From assembly GCA_037953625.1 (NCBI GenBank), contig CM075655.1, positions 117,993,001-118,057,000 of the forward strand: a stretch of 64,000 nt of DNA. Direction: 5' to 3'. The translations under genes and the position numbers were made by a program. The stretch comes from Crotalaria pallida (lineage: Eukaryota > Streptophyta > Magnoliopsida > Fabales > Fabaceae). Shown piece after piece: positions 30,815 to 42,172 of this stretch (position 1 is its first letter; every line of letters starts with the position of its first letter). Below the pieces are notes generated by a model that did no database searches, had not been told where the DNA came from, and was given only the letters and a program-made list of their open reading frames with translations.

Positions 30815-33800
30815 ATGGAGAAGCGAGGTAAAGAAGAAGAAGAAAAGAAGATGAACGGAGAGTTATCGTTATTCGATGACGATGACGATTATGGTGATGA
30901 TTGGGACGACGACTTCATCGAAAAGGTGGACCTTGTTCTCTCTACCCTCCCTCCTCTTCTTCCTCCTCCGACGACGAATAAACCACCTTCTTCTTCTTCT
31001 TCTCTCCCTCAACAACAACAACAACAACAACAACAACGCCCTCATTCTCCCACGGGATTCTCCCCTCCCCGCGAACTCTCTCAGTCTCATCACTCTCCCC
31101 CTCCCCCCTTCAAACCCCCCTTCTCCACTTCCACTTCTGCCCCCTCTCTTCTTCCACCCGATTCCCTTCTTATCAATGACAATGACAAAAACAAAGACCT
31201 CCTAATTCTACGCTTGAAGGTATGTATTTTAGGCTTCTTTTCCATGGACATTGTGGTGTTGAACCTTGACGTTTCTATTTGCAGTGCTTTTTGATGTTGT
31301 GTACTTGTGTTGTAGTACTACGTTTTCGGAAATGATAAGGGTGGGAAAGGTTTTTTCTATGCTGAAATGTTCAGACAATTGTTTACCAGTGAGCAGCCAA
31401 TGTGCATGCACTTTTAAAATTGGTTGACTGATGGTCACTTTAAAATTTGAATAACAAAGATTCACTTAATCTTTTTCTTATACTGAATTTGGTATTAATT
31501 TGTTGATGGCAAGATCAGAAGGAGCTGGGATGTAAATCAAAGCAGCTTGAGAATCTGGTATGTTGGTCCTACAATACATATTCATTGTTTTTAATTGGTT
31601 GGTGACAACCTTCTCATTTTTATGTTCTGCTTTTTGTGATTGGGTCAATGTTCTTATTCCGAGAGTCTGTAAAATGTTGGTATGCCATGACTGTGATGAA
31701 TGCTTTCAGGAAAAAGAGTGTAAAAAGTTAAAGAAAGAAATAGATAAGAAAGAGGATCAGCCCAAATTCGCATCTTCCAAGAACAAAGGAGATAATGCTT
31801 CTACTGACTGTTCAAAGTGTTTAAACAAGTGAGTCAAATTTTCTATTTTTGTTTTACCCCTTAATTTCTGTGTCCCAATCATTTGGTTTTGAGTCACGAG
31901 AGTCCCCTTTTGATGTATCCCAGAATTAGGCATTAGCCAACAGTAAGATAGAGTTTAGCTCTTCAATATGTTGCAGCTTTATATTATAATCACTCATATA
32001 TGTTGAATAATGTGATAGATAGACAAAAACCTTGAAAATGAATTACTAGGATGAAAAGAAGGCATTATTATTAATGAGGACCATGATGGCAGGGACCCTG
32101 GAATTATTGCTCCAGACTATCATGAAAATTCTTCAAATTTTAAAAATGGAGTGTCATCAAAAGTTCTCACAGGTGAGGCATGAGAAAAAAATCCCTCTTC
32201 CTCTTTTAAAATAATTTTGTGTTTACTTCTTACGTGGTGGTGCCATCTTGGCTCGTTTTTTTGTTGATTGCCGCCAGTTGAGAGAACTTTTAAAGATGAA
32301 GGAGTTGAAACTGACATGGTTAAAGACAACCTCTCCCAGAAGTTGCGGGAAATTTGGGGACCCCCAACTGACAAAAAACAGGGAACTGATGCTATATCTA
32401 AGTTGCTTGTAGGTTGTCAAAGAAATTTCCATATTCTTTTTGGCTTCATGAGCATGCGCTTGCCTTCTGAAATAACAAAAGAATTGCTTATAGGCTCTTC
32501 TGGAGTAGCTTTGCATTTTGTCAAGGATTGTTTCCATACTCCAGAAGCAGCAAAAGTGTCACATCTCTATGATGCATTGACAAAGGTATGAGTTCAACTG
32601 CACATTTGTGTGTAATTTTATAAAAGTGAAGTGTCACTATTAGCAACTGAGTTCAGTTTTTTTCGCCGTGGGGGGGGGGGGGGGGGGGGGGGGGCTAGGC
32701 TTTATATGGTTGAAACCTGAAAGTGGTTATTTATGTTTTGGTTATATTCACTTTATTATCCAAATAATTTGTTTGTGGCCAACTTTTACTTTTGAATGCC
32801 ACACTTAGTGTTTAGGCATTTCATGGTTCCATATTAAGTGAGTGTGTTTATCCTTGTTATTGAGCTGGTTTCTATTGTTCAATCATGCCAGTTGAGGTTA
32901 TATGTCATCTAATTGTTGATTTGCATTGCAGATAACAGATGGAACAAGTGTTTTGGAAACTTTGATTGAACCATTACTTGATCTCTGTGGTATGGAAAAT
33001 GTCAGTACTTTATTTATACTACATTTGTGAACAAATGTTTTGCTTTTAAATTGTGGCCAAGGATATATTGCTTTCTTCTGTTTGTAATTCATTTTCCTTA
33101 TTAAACAGTAGCTCTACAGAAAAATGAGGAATTGGTCATTTTAATGGCTGGTTGTTCTTAAGGATCCCCCATTCCTTCCTTTTTAATAAACTAATCCATT
33201 CATTGGCAGTATTACTTCCTTCATTTGGCTATATCAAATATGTTTTTGCATTCTAGATAACCGGTTTACTTTGCCAGTGAGTTACAGTTGTAATATGTAT
33301 ATTCTATACATTATTACTGAAGCAAATTTGTTTTGCCATTCTTTTAGACCTGCTTCAAAACTAGAAGTCCTTATGTAAGTTCAGAATTTGAAACATTTGA
33401 GCTCCTAGTACACTAAATAATTGATATTGTAAGTGGGTATTGTTTGAGCTCCTTTTTTACTAAAACAGTTGAGCTATTTTAATATGTATGTTGGAACATT
33501 GAGCCTACAATAAGTTGGATATCATAAGTGGTAACCATCCCTGGGCTAGAATCAAAGAACAAGTCCCCTTAGCATGAAGGTTGAAATATTTTAGCTCATT
33601 CTGTATCTATGCAGTAGATATGAGAGTTCTGATTTATCTGTTTTCCAAAATACAGTTCTTACTTTATTAAATTTATGGTAAATAGTGGCATGGAACATGG
33701 ATTTCCTATTTCTGATGCTGCTGTCTTCTTGCACCTGATTAGTTGAGTCTCCAAAAGTATTTTCTATTTGAGTTAGGGCTTACTGGGTCATTTTTAGCTC

Positions 33801-36800
33801 ATGTCATCTTATGTTTTTGAAGATAACTTAAAATTAAAAATGTTCCCATGCTTGAAAATGTCCTTTTGTTATATATATTATATTTTTGCTGACTACTTTT
33901 CCCATTCTTAAATAGGTTGTTATTGTCCATAGCGCTCTATGTATATTACATGCTCTTCTAAAGCTACTACTAGAATTGGTTCCGAATCTTGGAAGAAGGT
34001 ATTTATTATTTGGGCGTTATCATCCCTCGTTTTTAACTACTTTGGTTACTACATTTTTTGTCCCTCATGTCCATAGAAAATCCTGCTAAGCCTGTGATAG
34101 ATATGTCTTACTTTCTATCAGTATATGAAATGCAAAATATTTCTTCTGCATGTATGTGAAATCACTCTGTTTTTTTTGTCCTTTCTGCTGTTCATGTTCT
34201 TATGAACTTATGATTTGATCTTCCATTGCACTCTGCCCAGTAGCAACATCTTCATTGATGGCTTTTGCATTGGTAAGGATGATGTGGATCCATGTGGACT
34301 GGAAGGTGCAAAAGATGGAAATCTCTTTAACAAAGAAATACTAGGCAGAAAAGAGTGCTGGAGCCATCAAAGTACCTTGCGACCTCAAGTAAATTGGCTT
34401 TATCTTTTTGAGATTATGCATCAAATAGCCATGAGGATCACAGAAGAAAGCGTGAGAGTGGAGGCAGTGTCAATCATGAATCTAGTTATCCTGAGAAGTG
34501 ATGCTCCCAACGAGAGGGCGCAGTAAGTATTAAAATAAGTGTTTTCTGTTCAAAATTGTTTCTGAAGACTCTTTTTTTATGCCAAGTGAAATCTGTGTGA
34601 ATACAGGTTTAACCACAAAATAGTTTTCAAAACTATTTCAGAATTGCTTAAGAAGGAAGCCGGGCTGCTTGTGAAAAGAATTGCACTTAGAGTTCTGTTC
34701 CTAGTACTAAATTGTAAGCTTGCACAATTTATCAAGATATTTTTCATTGAAAGCTACACAATTTGATTCCTATCCCCTTTCATTTTAATTGTTTTTGCAA
34801 TTACTATAGACTTCATATCAAACTTATGTCCTTTTTCATTATTTTGTTGATGATGTGGTTTGAACTCTCACTCTTTGACATACGAAAGGGATAATGAATT
34901 AAGGATCCTCTCCATTTACTGTTTAAATGTAGAGCATCTCAGCCATTAAAATAAATATTACTATTTTCAGGGTAAGATTTTGAAGACAAAAACTGACTGA
35001 AATATCAATCCTCGGAGGACAAATAGCGCATCCCGCAGTTGTTTTCAAAAGTCTGAAGGATCCTAATCTGTAATAAAGTATTGGCTTTGAATGAAAATAT
35101 TTTATCGTAAAGATATTATTTATTTTCTTATTTATCAAATCAAGAGTTGAGCACACAAAAATAATATAGTGCAGACCTCAGTCATTTTTTTTTTATAAGA
35201 GCAGACCTCAGTCATTTGTCTTGGAGAAGAGTATTTCTGATTAGTTCTTAACTCCTTGTTGTAGTTTCATCAAGTCCCTATTTTAGTAAGATACCATTCT
35301 TGAATTTGTGAAAGATCAAGAAAACTAAATTGCCTCAAATTTTTTTTTTTTATTATTTTTTTTTGGTGATGGCATAGATGTATGAACCTATAACCTCCTG
35401 CTACAATTTTATTTAATCAAATTATTATGGAAACTGGAGTTTATACATGAACTTAAAATACAATCTGAAATCTATTCAATGTTTGATGTGTTTTAACTTC
35501 TAACCGATAAGCTCACATATGTTCAACTGGCCAAAACCCAATCCTGCGTTGCTTGTGCACGAAGTTCGATACAGTGGTACTTGTTGCGGTTGATACGGAT
35601 TATGGAAAGTCTTTGACTTGAGCATCCCTTTAACCACATGCATTTATTCTTGGGATAATTTAGACAGTTATATTTTTTTGGTTGCTCATGTACAGTCCTG
35701 ATTTTGTAAGGAGGATCTCTTATCATCCTAATTCTTTGTAATCTCCTTCTCTGGCTTAATGGATTCCTTCTTTTATGAAGAAAAAGAAAGGCCTGCTTGT
35801 ATCTACTGTGTATTCCTTGCATCTATTTCTATCACTATTTTTGTTTTATATTTTTTATTTCATGGGTTAAAGGTCCAAAACATTTGGCCACTTTCTGCTG
35901 CGGTTGCAATGAGGAGGATGGTACTAGTGCTATGGATGACAATGCTTCCACTTCAGAATTCCAAAATTTTAAAATCATTCTTCAAGGTTTGGCTGATAGT
36001 GTAGCATCACATGGTGGTGGTTTACTGGTAAGTTTCAAGTTTGCTAGCAAAGATATTGATCTTGTCCATGATACAGCATGATAGACCAGGTTGTGAACAT
36101 TGTGATATGATGATTTTATTTATCATTGTGAAAATCATTGGAAAACACACTATGTTCAACTCACTGTTTTTACCTATCTCAATTCTCAACAGTTTTTGAA
36201 TGGAGAAAATTTTGAACAAATACTCCTAGGCAGTTAATCAATCACACCTGCAGATATCAAATTACCTTTTGTTTGTAAGGATGCCTCAGGCAACATCACC
36301 ATAGTCATTATACCTTTCCATCTTGATTAAAAACCGGGGAGGGGATAGCAAAGCATTGAAAACTAATCAATAGAAAGAAATAAGGAAAGTGGGGAGAAAA
36401 TGAAGGATTTAGCCACCTAAAATTATATCGTTCATAATGTTCTATGAATGTTCTCATGATTTTCATTTAACATTTATGAAAATAAAATTAAGTAATCTTT
36501 TGGAACTTTTGGGACAAAAAGTGAAGCTTAAAAACTGTGTTTTTTTTCTCTTCAATGATAGAGATGTTGTGACGTACTTCAGTTTGGAAAAAAAAAATTA
36601 AATTGATATGCATGTCAAAATTTTACTTGTTTACAATTTAGGTATTGTAATTTCAGGAGTTGAAAGTAAGCAGAAATGCTATTCTTGTGCTGGCATTCCT
36701 TGCTTCATCGGGAAAACCAGGCTTTGAAATTCTTGTTGGTCATAGGCTGGCTAGAGGGGCACACTATCTTATGCTGATTTTGCATTTACTCGTATCAGTG

Positions 36801-37657
36801 ATGGACATAGAAGATAAGGCATACAATGTGCTGCCAGAAATTTTCAGGGAGAGGTAATTAAACAGGAGGCTCTGAATGCAGTCATCAAGATCGATTATTC
36901 ATCTCATCATCAAAATTTCCTCCTTCTTCATTTCTTAATAATGTCTTTAAAATTGTACTTTTCAATAGTTTTCCGAAGGATTTTTGTTTATTTTGTAGAG
37001 TATGTGCATTTTTTGAATGAATAAATATTATCCATATATTAGAAGTTGATCCTCAGGTTTAGATAAGATATCAGCCATATTTCAGGTTTAAGGCCGCATT
37101 TGGGTAAACAACTTAATTAAGCGCTTATGACATAAGAGCTTACGACGTTCCTATAAGCTCTTGTCAGCTTTTTTTGATAAGCTAAAATTGAGCTTATATT
37201 ATAGGAAGGTCATAAGCCATTTTCATAAGTTCTTTTCAAACACTTGCTTAAGTGCTTATAAGATTAAAAAGGCTAAGTAGGCTCTCTATAAGCTCTTTCA
37301 AATGGCCCCTTACTGGATTTGCATTTTCCCATGTATGCATTGTTGTATTAGTCTATGATTTCTTGGACTCATTCTGAGCAATTTGTTGTCAGGACATTTC
37401 TGATACGCGAGATACTGATATTGCTCAACCGACTTGCGTCTAATCCTTCATACTCTGCTACCATCTTGCGAGGGCTAACGAACACTAGAGACATGACTAG
37501 TTTGACAATCGATGTGGCAAACAGATTATCTCGGAAAATATATATAACTGAGCAGCAGGACAGCATGGTGAAGCATATGAGAGAAACTGAAATCGTTGAC
37601 CTTGCTCGCCTCTTCAAGAAAAGGGTATTCTCATATTTGGGAGATGGCATAAAATAA
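30815..37657 (+). CDS. SUV2: ATRIP homolog, SENSITIVE TO UV 2-like DNA-damage checkpoint protein
   Basis: ATRIP partners the ATR kinase and brings it to RPA-coated single-stranded DNA in the nucleus. Twelve exons: 30815-31219, 31519-31557, 31710-31828, 32093-32172, 32278-32585, 32932-33000, 33916-33998, 34241-34522, 34607-34713, 35873-36027, 36657-36853, 37393-37657. They join in frame to 702 aa, somewhat longer than the Arabidopsis protein. The N-terminus has an acidic FDDDDDYGDDWDDDF stretch (20-34), like the acidic RPA-binding motif of ATRIP/Ddc2, then a Pro/Ser-rich region with a Q9 tract (near residues 68-76) coded by CAA repeats. A lysine-rich coiled coil lies in exons 2-3 (about 136-172), followed by a helical-repeat body. 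Start choice: the first ATG gives MEKRGKEEEE; a second in-frame ATG at 30851 is possible. Identification is from overall likeness, not a catalytic motif. Confidence 0.8.
32670..32694 (+). repeat. Poly(G)25 tract in SUV2 intron 5
   Basis: Twenty-five consecutive G in the sense strand of the intron, preceded by 'cgccgt'. Very unusual in AT-rich plant introns. It could form G-quadruplexes or be an assembly or read artefact; length is likely unreliable. Confidence 0.9.
35171..35217. mobile_element. Ultra-short retro-insertion scar in SUV2 intron 9
   Basis: A perfect 17-bp direct repeat gcagacctcagtcattt (35171-35187 and 35201-35217) encloses only 13 bases, tttttttataaga. Read on the minus strand this is a few bases of a 3' end (CTTATA) and a short poly(A), as expected from target-primed insertion with almost complete 5' truncation. 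Confidence 0.65.
37092..37312. mobile_element. hAT-like MITE in SUV2 intron 11
   Basis: Ends 'ggccgcatttgggtaaac' and, inverted, 'ggggccatttgaaagagc'; the interior is made of 'cataagagctta'/'taagctctt' blocks. A related piece lies at 44175-44305 in the helicase gene. Confidence 0.55.
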
Positions 37658-38600
37658 ATTTCCTCTTCCATTTTTCAGAGTTTTGGTGTATATATAATTT
37701 CCTCTTATATTAGCAGATAGGTAGTAAAGGCACGCTAGTTTTATGGAGGACCCTACTTGCTTGAAATTGTGGCAAGCTTCGGTAGCAGTCCCTGAGGGAG
37801 AAAAATTTACTAATTGGCATGACAAATATGCCCTCATTCAAATTTTGTGTAATTGGAAGAATTTTATTAGTTCTCGAGGCTATCATTCGTCTTGTCTCGG
37901 TCTCCTTTTATTTTGGTCTCTTGGCTCATTCCATTCAACACCAAAAAAAAAAAGAAAGAAAGAAAAGAAATCAATATGTAGGCATGGCATATATATTAAG
38001 TTTTTTTCTTCGGTATTCTCATATTTCTCAGCTCTCACAACTCGTCTTGTAGCAAAACTTAACTAGATTCGATCTACTAAAAAGATTTGTATCTTGTATA
38101 CAAAGAAAAATTTTGGTGGGAGACTTGGTTCCAACATAGTTGTCTTAAAAAAAAAAACCATTATATAATAATGTTTTATTTTATATAATTTCCGAATTAT
38201 TAATTACTATGGAATTTTATATTCTGTTTCACTATCTTGATAAAAAGCAAGCAATGATATTTTCATTTGGCATTAAAAAAGATTTGATTACCAAGAAATA
38301 TATATGATCCATTAATAATGAAAGAAAACAATGATGAAAATAAGGTATAATTTTCATTTGTAATTGATGCGCTACATTAATATTTTCTTTGAATTTTCTA
38401 AACTTTTACCAAATATTGGACAGGCAGTGCATAATATGTGATATAACCATGTTAGGGGAGTTTATATTCACAAGATCTCTCTTTTATTAATATCCATCGA
38501 CAAACAATAAAAATTTGTAATTTTGTTGATTGCTTCTCATTAAACAACTCATAATCCATCAAATACATTAATCATGAATTTATACTTTATTAATTATATA
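37658..38600. other. 3' flank of SUV2, intergenic
   Basis: The 3' UTR of the SUV2-like gene probably covers the first few hundred bases. The rest is AT-rich with no gene. The two genes here are convergent, with 2.16 kb between stop codons. Confidence 0.4.
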
Positions 38601-39163
38601 CTCCCTCCTTCTTCGATCTTTTTATTATAAGAAAATGTAACAAAAAACATACTCCCTCCGGTCCTATATATAGGGCACGTTCTAGAAAATTTTTTTGGTC
38701 CTAATTATAAGTCACTTTATATTTTCTATGCATCATTTATTGATTTTTATCTTTTTTGCCCTTATTAAATGATTTGACTATCTATGTGTTTTTTGTTGTT
38801 CATTAATGAGTGAATTTTCCAAGAAAAGTTGAGGGGGTAAAATTGTAATGTTACAATATATTCCCATAGAATTCATAAAACCAACCACTTTTCTTGGTAT
38901 GTGTAATTCGGTTAAGTATGCCCTATAATAAGGACCGGAGGGAGTACTTATTAAAAAAATGAGTGTAATTTTCTCAAATTTATAAAAAATATCACTTTAA
39001 AAAAATTGTATTGGGAATAAATCAAAAATTAAATAAAACCATTATTCCTTAGAAATATTTTGGGAATAATTATATTAAGAATAGAAAATTAATTAACTTT
39101 TTTTTTTTAATATTTGAGAACAAAATAAATGTCATTTTTTCTTATATTAGAGACAGAAGAGAA
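38601..39163. mobile_element. Stowaway-like MITE interrupted by a second MITE
   Basis: The outer element starts 'ctccctccttcttcgat' after TA and ends near 'agacagaagagaa' before TA. Its left end is cut after about 50 bp by the element at 38652-38944; the remainder resumes with 'cttattaaaaaaatgagtgt'. Interior is related to 14900-15181 and 29930-30138. The stretch from 39164 to the helicase stop codon at 39815 shows no separate gene. Confidence 0.7.
38652..38944. mobile_element. Stowaway-like MITE, family B (inner element)
   Basis: Clean inverted ends 'ctccctccggtccta' and 'aaggaccggagggag' flanked by TA. Same family as the outer element at 45679-46354 ('ataagtcacttt', 'tattttctatg'). Confidence 0.82.
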
Positions 39164-39814
39164 TATATAATGACATTAAAAGAAGATTTGATTGGACTAC
39201 AACGGTGTAAAGTTTTTGTATAAACAATCAATTGTCATATCGTTAAAAATCATACACACTATTTTGAAGCTATCTTGAAAAACACTCGTTATGACAAAAT
39301 ATACAGTAAAAAATAAACTCTAAAGTGTGAAAGACAGGAGTTATGCAGTGGATCAAGATATGCAGACAACCTGGTATGCTTACATGGGTCAAGACCACAT
39401 GATTCAAGACCATGCAATAATTCCACAACCAAAACGGTTCAAATTGGAGCGTGGAGGTTAAGCCGGGCCAAACAAAATAAAAAGAAAATTTCATGTGTAA
39501 ATAAATTGACATTGAAAGCATACTCATTAATAATGGCCATGAATTTGCATAGCAAGCATATTGGAATGTAGAGCCAATAGAATGTGAGATAAAACCCAAA
39601 AAATATACTCCTACAATATCAAATTATCAAAATTGAGAAGATTATCTCAAATGGAAGAAAAGAACAAAAGCTTCCTAGCTACAACAAGACTAGCTAATCT
39701 ACTCTTTTAACTCCAATGCCTTTTCAGTTCCTTTTAAAGTAATAAATAATAAATAATAAAGGAATTCACATATTCCTTAAACCAAAAATTAACATGTCAC
39801 CAGCCCTTTAATCT

Positions 39815-41290
39815 TCATTCATCATCAGAGTCGCCAAATGTTATTTTTTGTGCCTTGGGAGCATCAGCGGCAATTTCCTTGAAGTGAGCCCCATAAAGCT
39901 TGGACTCCTATAATGCAGCAGAAAATGACATTTTATCAGCCAATCAAATGTCTTGCACAATTCCAAAGGACGGCCAAACAAAAAATTTATCCAAGCAAAC
40001 AATAACAAAAGAAACTGGAACTGATGCAATGAAGAGGAGAAGAAAATAACCTTTTTCTTTACGTGTGTGCCAAATTTCATAAGGGCTTCTGGCACAACTT
40101 GCCCTGCTTCTCTTAAAACATTCACCAGCTCTCCTGCAAGTCCCTAAGATACATCCATTCAATAGTCAGATACCAGGGGGTTAAAGATGAGAAACACCAG
40201 TTATACAATACAAAAAAGAAGGGATAGAGGGGAACAAGAATAAAGACACGGAATATATCAAGATTCAATAAGAGAATTAATACTACCTTATTCTGCTGCG
40301 TGAAGAAGGTATGGGCAACACCTTTCTTACCAGCTCGTCCAGTCCGCCCAATTCTATGAACATAATCTTCCGTAGTAAGTGGAAAACTATAGTTGATCAC
40401 TACTTCAACATCTGGAATATCCAATCCCCGAGCGGCCACATCAGTAGCAATCTGCCCAACAAAATTGTGAAATCAGGTAAATATATAAATAAAGCAACGA
40501 CAGTGTGGAGGATGTTAGAGGAAACATGTCTGCTTTTCAATGGACATAGAGCTAGTTCCCATAAAAGTATAGTACATTAATACTTCATCCACTACTTACA
40601 ATGCTGTTAGATTTTGAAAATAAACCATACTAATAATCTTCTTGCTCAATCTGATTTGATTGTGGACCAAGGGGAATAATAATGTGATTTGGAGTTCATT
40701 CACACTCAAAGCTGTAAAGCTTGAACTTCAGGTTTTCGATATAGCAAGAGAAATAGGTACAATCAGATTGTTATATGAGTGTGTGATTACCATTATAAAC
40801 AAATGGTACAGCCCTAAACATCTCAGCTCTAATCACAATTTACAATAGAACTTTCGAAGGGAGAAGGGATCTGACAACTAAGAACAACATAATCTGGATG
40901 AAGAACATTGTGTAGAAATAGCAACTAGAGAAAACAAATTTCAAGATAATGACAAGATGATGAGAATAAAATTACAGATCTCCAATAGAGCAAAATTGTC
41001 AGAAAAACAATCATAGCACTGATGCCAATTCATAAACCTTTTAACTTTTGGGGAAACAAATCGGTACAATTAACAATCAGTCAATCACTAAATAAAACAG
41101 CATACCATCAAAGGACAGCTTCCATCCTTGAATAATGATAGTGCCTTTGTACGGGCATGTTGTGCTTTGTCCCCATGTATTGATACAGCCTTCCAGCCCC
41201 TAAAGATGGTATTTCATATCATAAATAGCTTGTACATTTATATCAGCAATGGTTTAGAGCCAGCAACAGAAATTTTCACCAGTTAAATAT

Positions 41291-41345
<55 letters not shown>

Positions 41346-42128
41346 GGGATCCACTTACTCTTGGAGTAAGTGTAAAAACTTACTCCCCATCTGAGCCATC
41401 TATTTATGTTAAATCCAAGGGCAAAGATGCCATCATTTAATTAAGTCATGTGATATTTTTTTTCTTCTCTAAAGTAGGTTCTCTTCTCAAATTTTTCATC
41501 CTCATATCTCCTTTCATAGACTAGTGCCTATTTACATGTGCAATAAACCTTGATCATTGAAATTGATATGTGCGTAATTTTCAATTAATGCAAAGGGAAA
41601 GTTGTATTTCAAAAAATTTGTTGTAATCAAATTTCAAACAGTATCTTCGTTTTTATTCTTCTTCTTTGCTCTGAGTGTTTGTGTCTCAATCAAATCAATG
41701 AAATAATAGTATAATAAAAAATAAAAAAAAACAAAGAAAGCTAACCAAAAACAGAGCATTAAAAACCCAATTGAAAGGCCAAAGGAAACTACGGAGATAG
41801 ATAGAAGAATGAGACCAAAGCAGATTAAAAAAAAGAAGGCAAGATTTAATTTGGTCCATGCGTTTAGAGAAGGGAAGTAGTCATAACAAGCCTCCATAGT
41901 ATTTTTTTTTTTTTATAAGCACAAACCTCCATAGTATAATCCCCAAACTTTGCTCTTGCATCACTGCTCACTTCAAAGGCAGAGAAGGGGACACGGGTTG
42001 GAGAGATGAGGGATTGTGTCACGTGAGTTAATTAAATAATTAAACTTTAGCCCTTGGATTTAATATAAATGGATGGTGTAGATGAGGAGTAAGTTTTTCC
42101 ACTTACTCTTGGAGTAAGTGGATCCCCA

Positions 42129-42172
<44 letters not shown>

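Noticed and set aside
32041..32092. An earlier acceptor for SUV2 exon 4 (near 32049)
   Set aside because: It brings a stop codon in the frame set by exon 3. The acceptor at 32091-32092 keeps the frame and gives the expected continuation.
39270..39599. A 109-codon minus-strand open frame downstream of RH5
   Set aside because: It has aromatic- and His-rich chance composition and no motif; it lies in the 3' flank between convergent genes.
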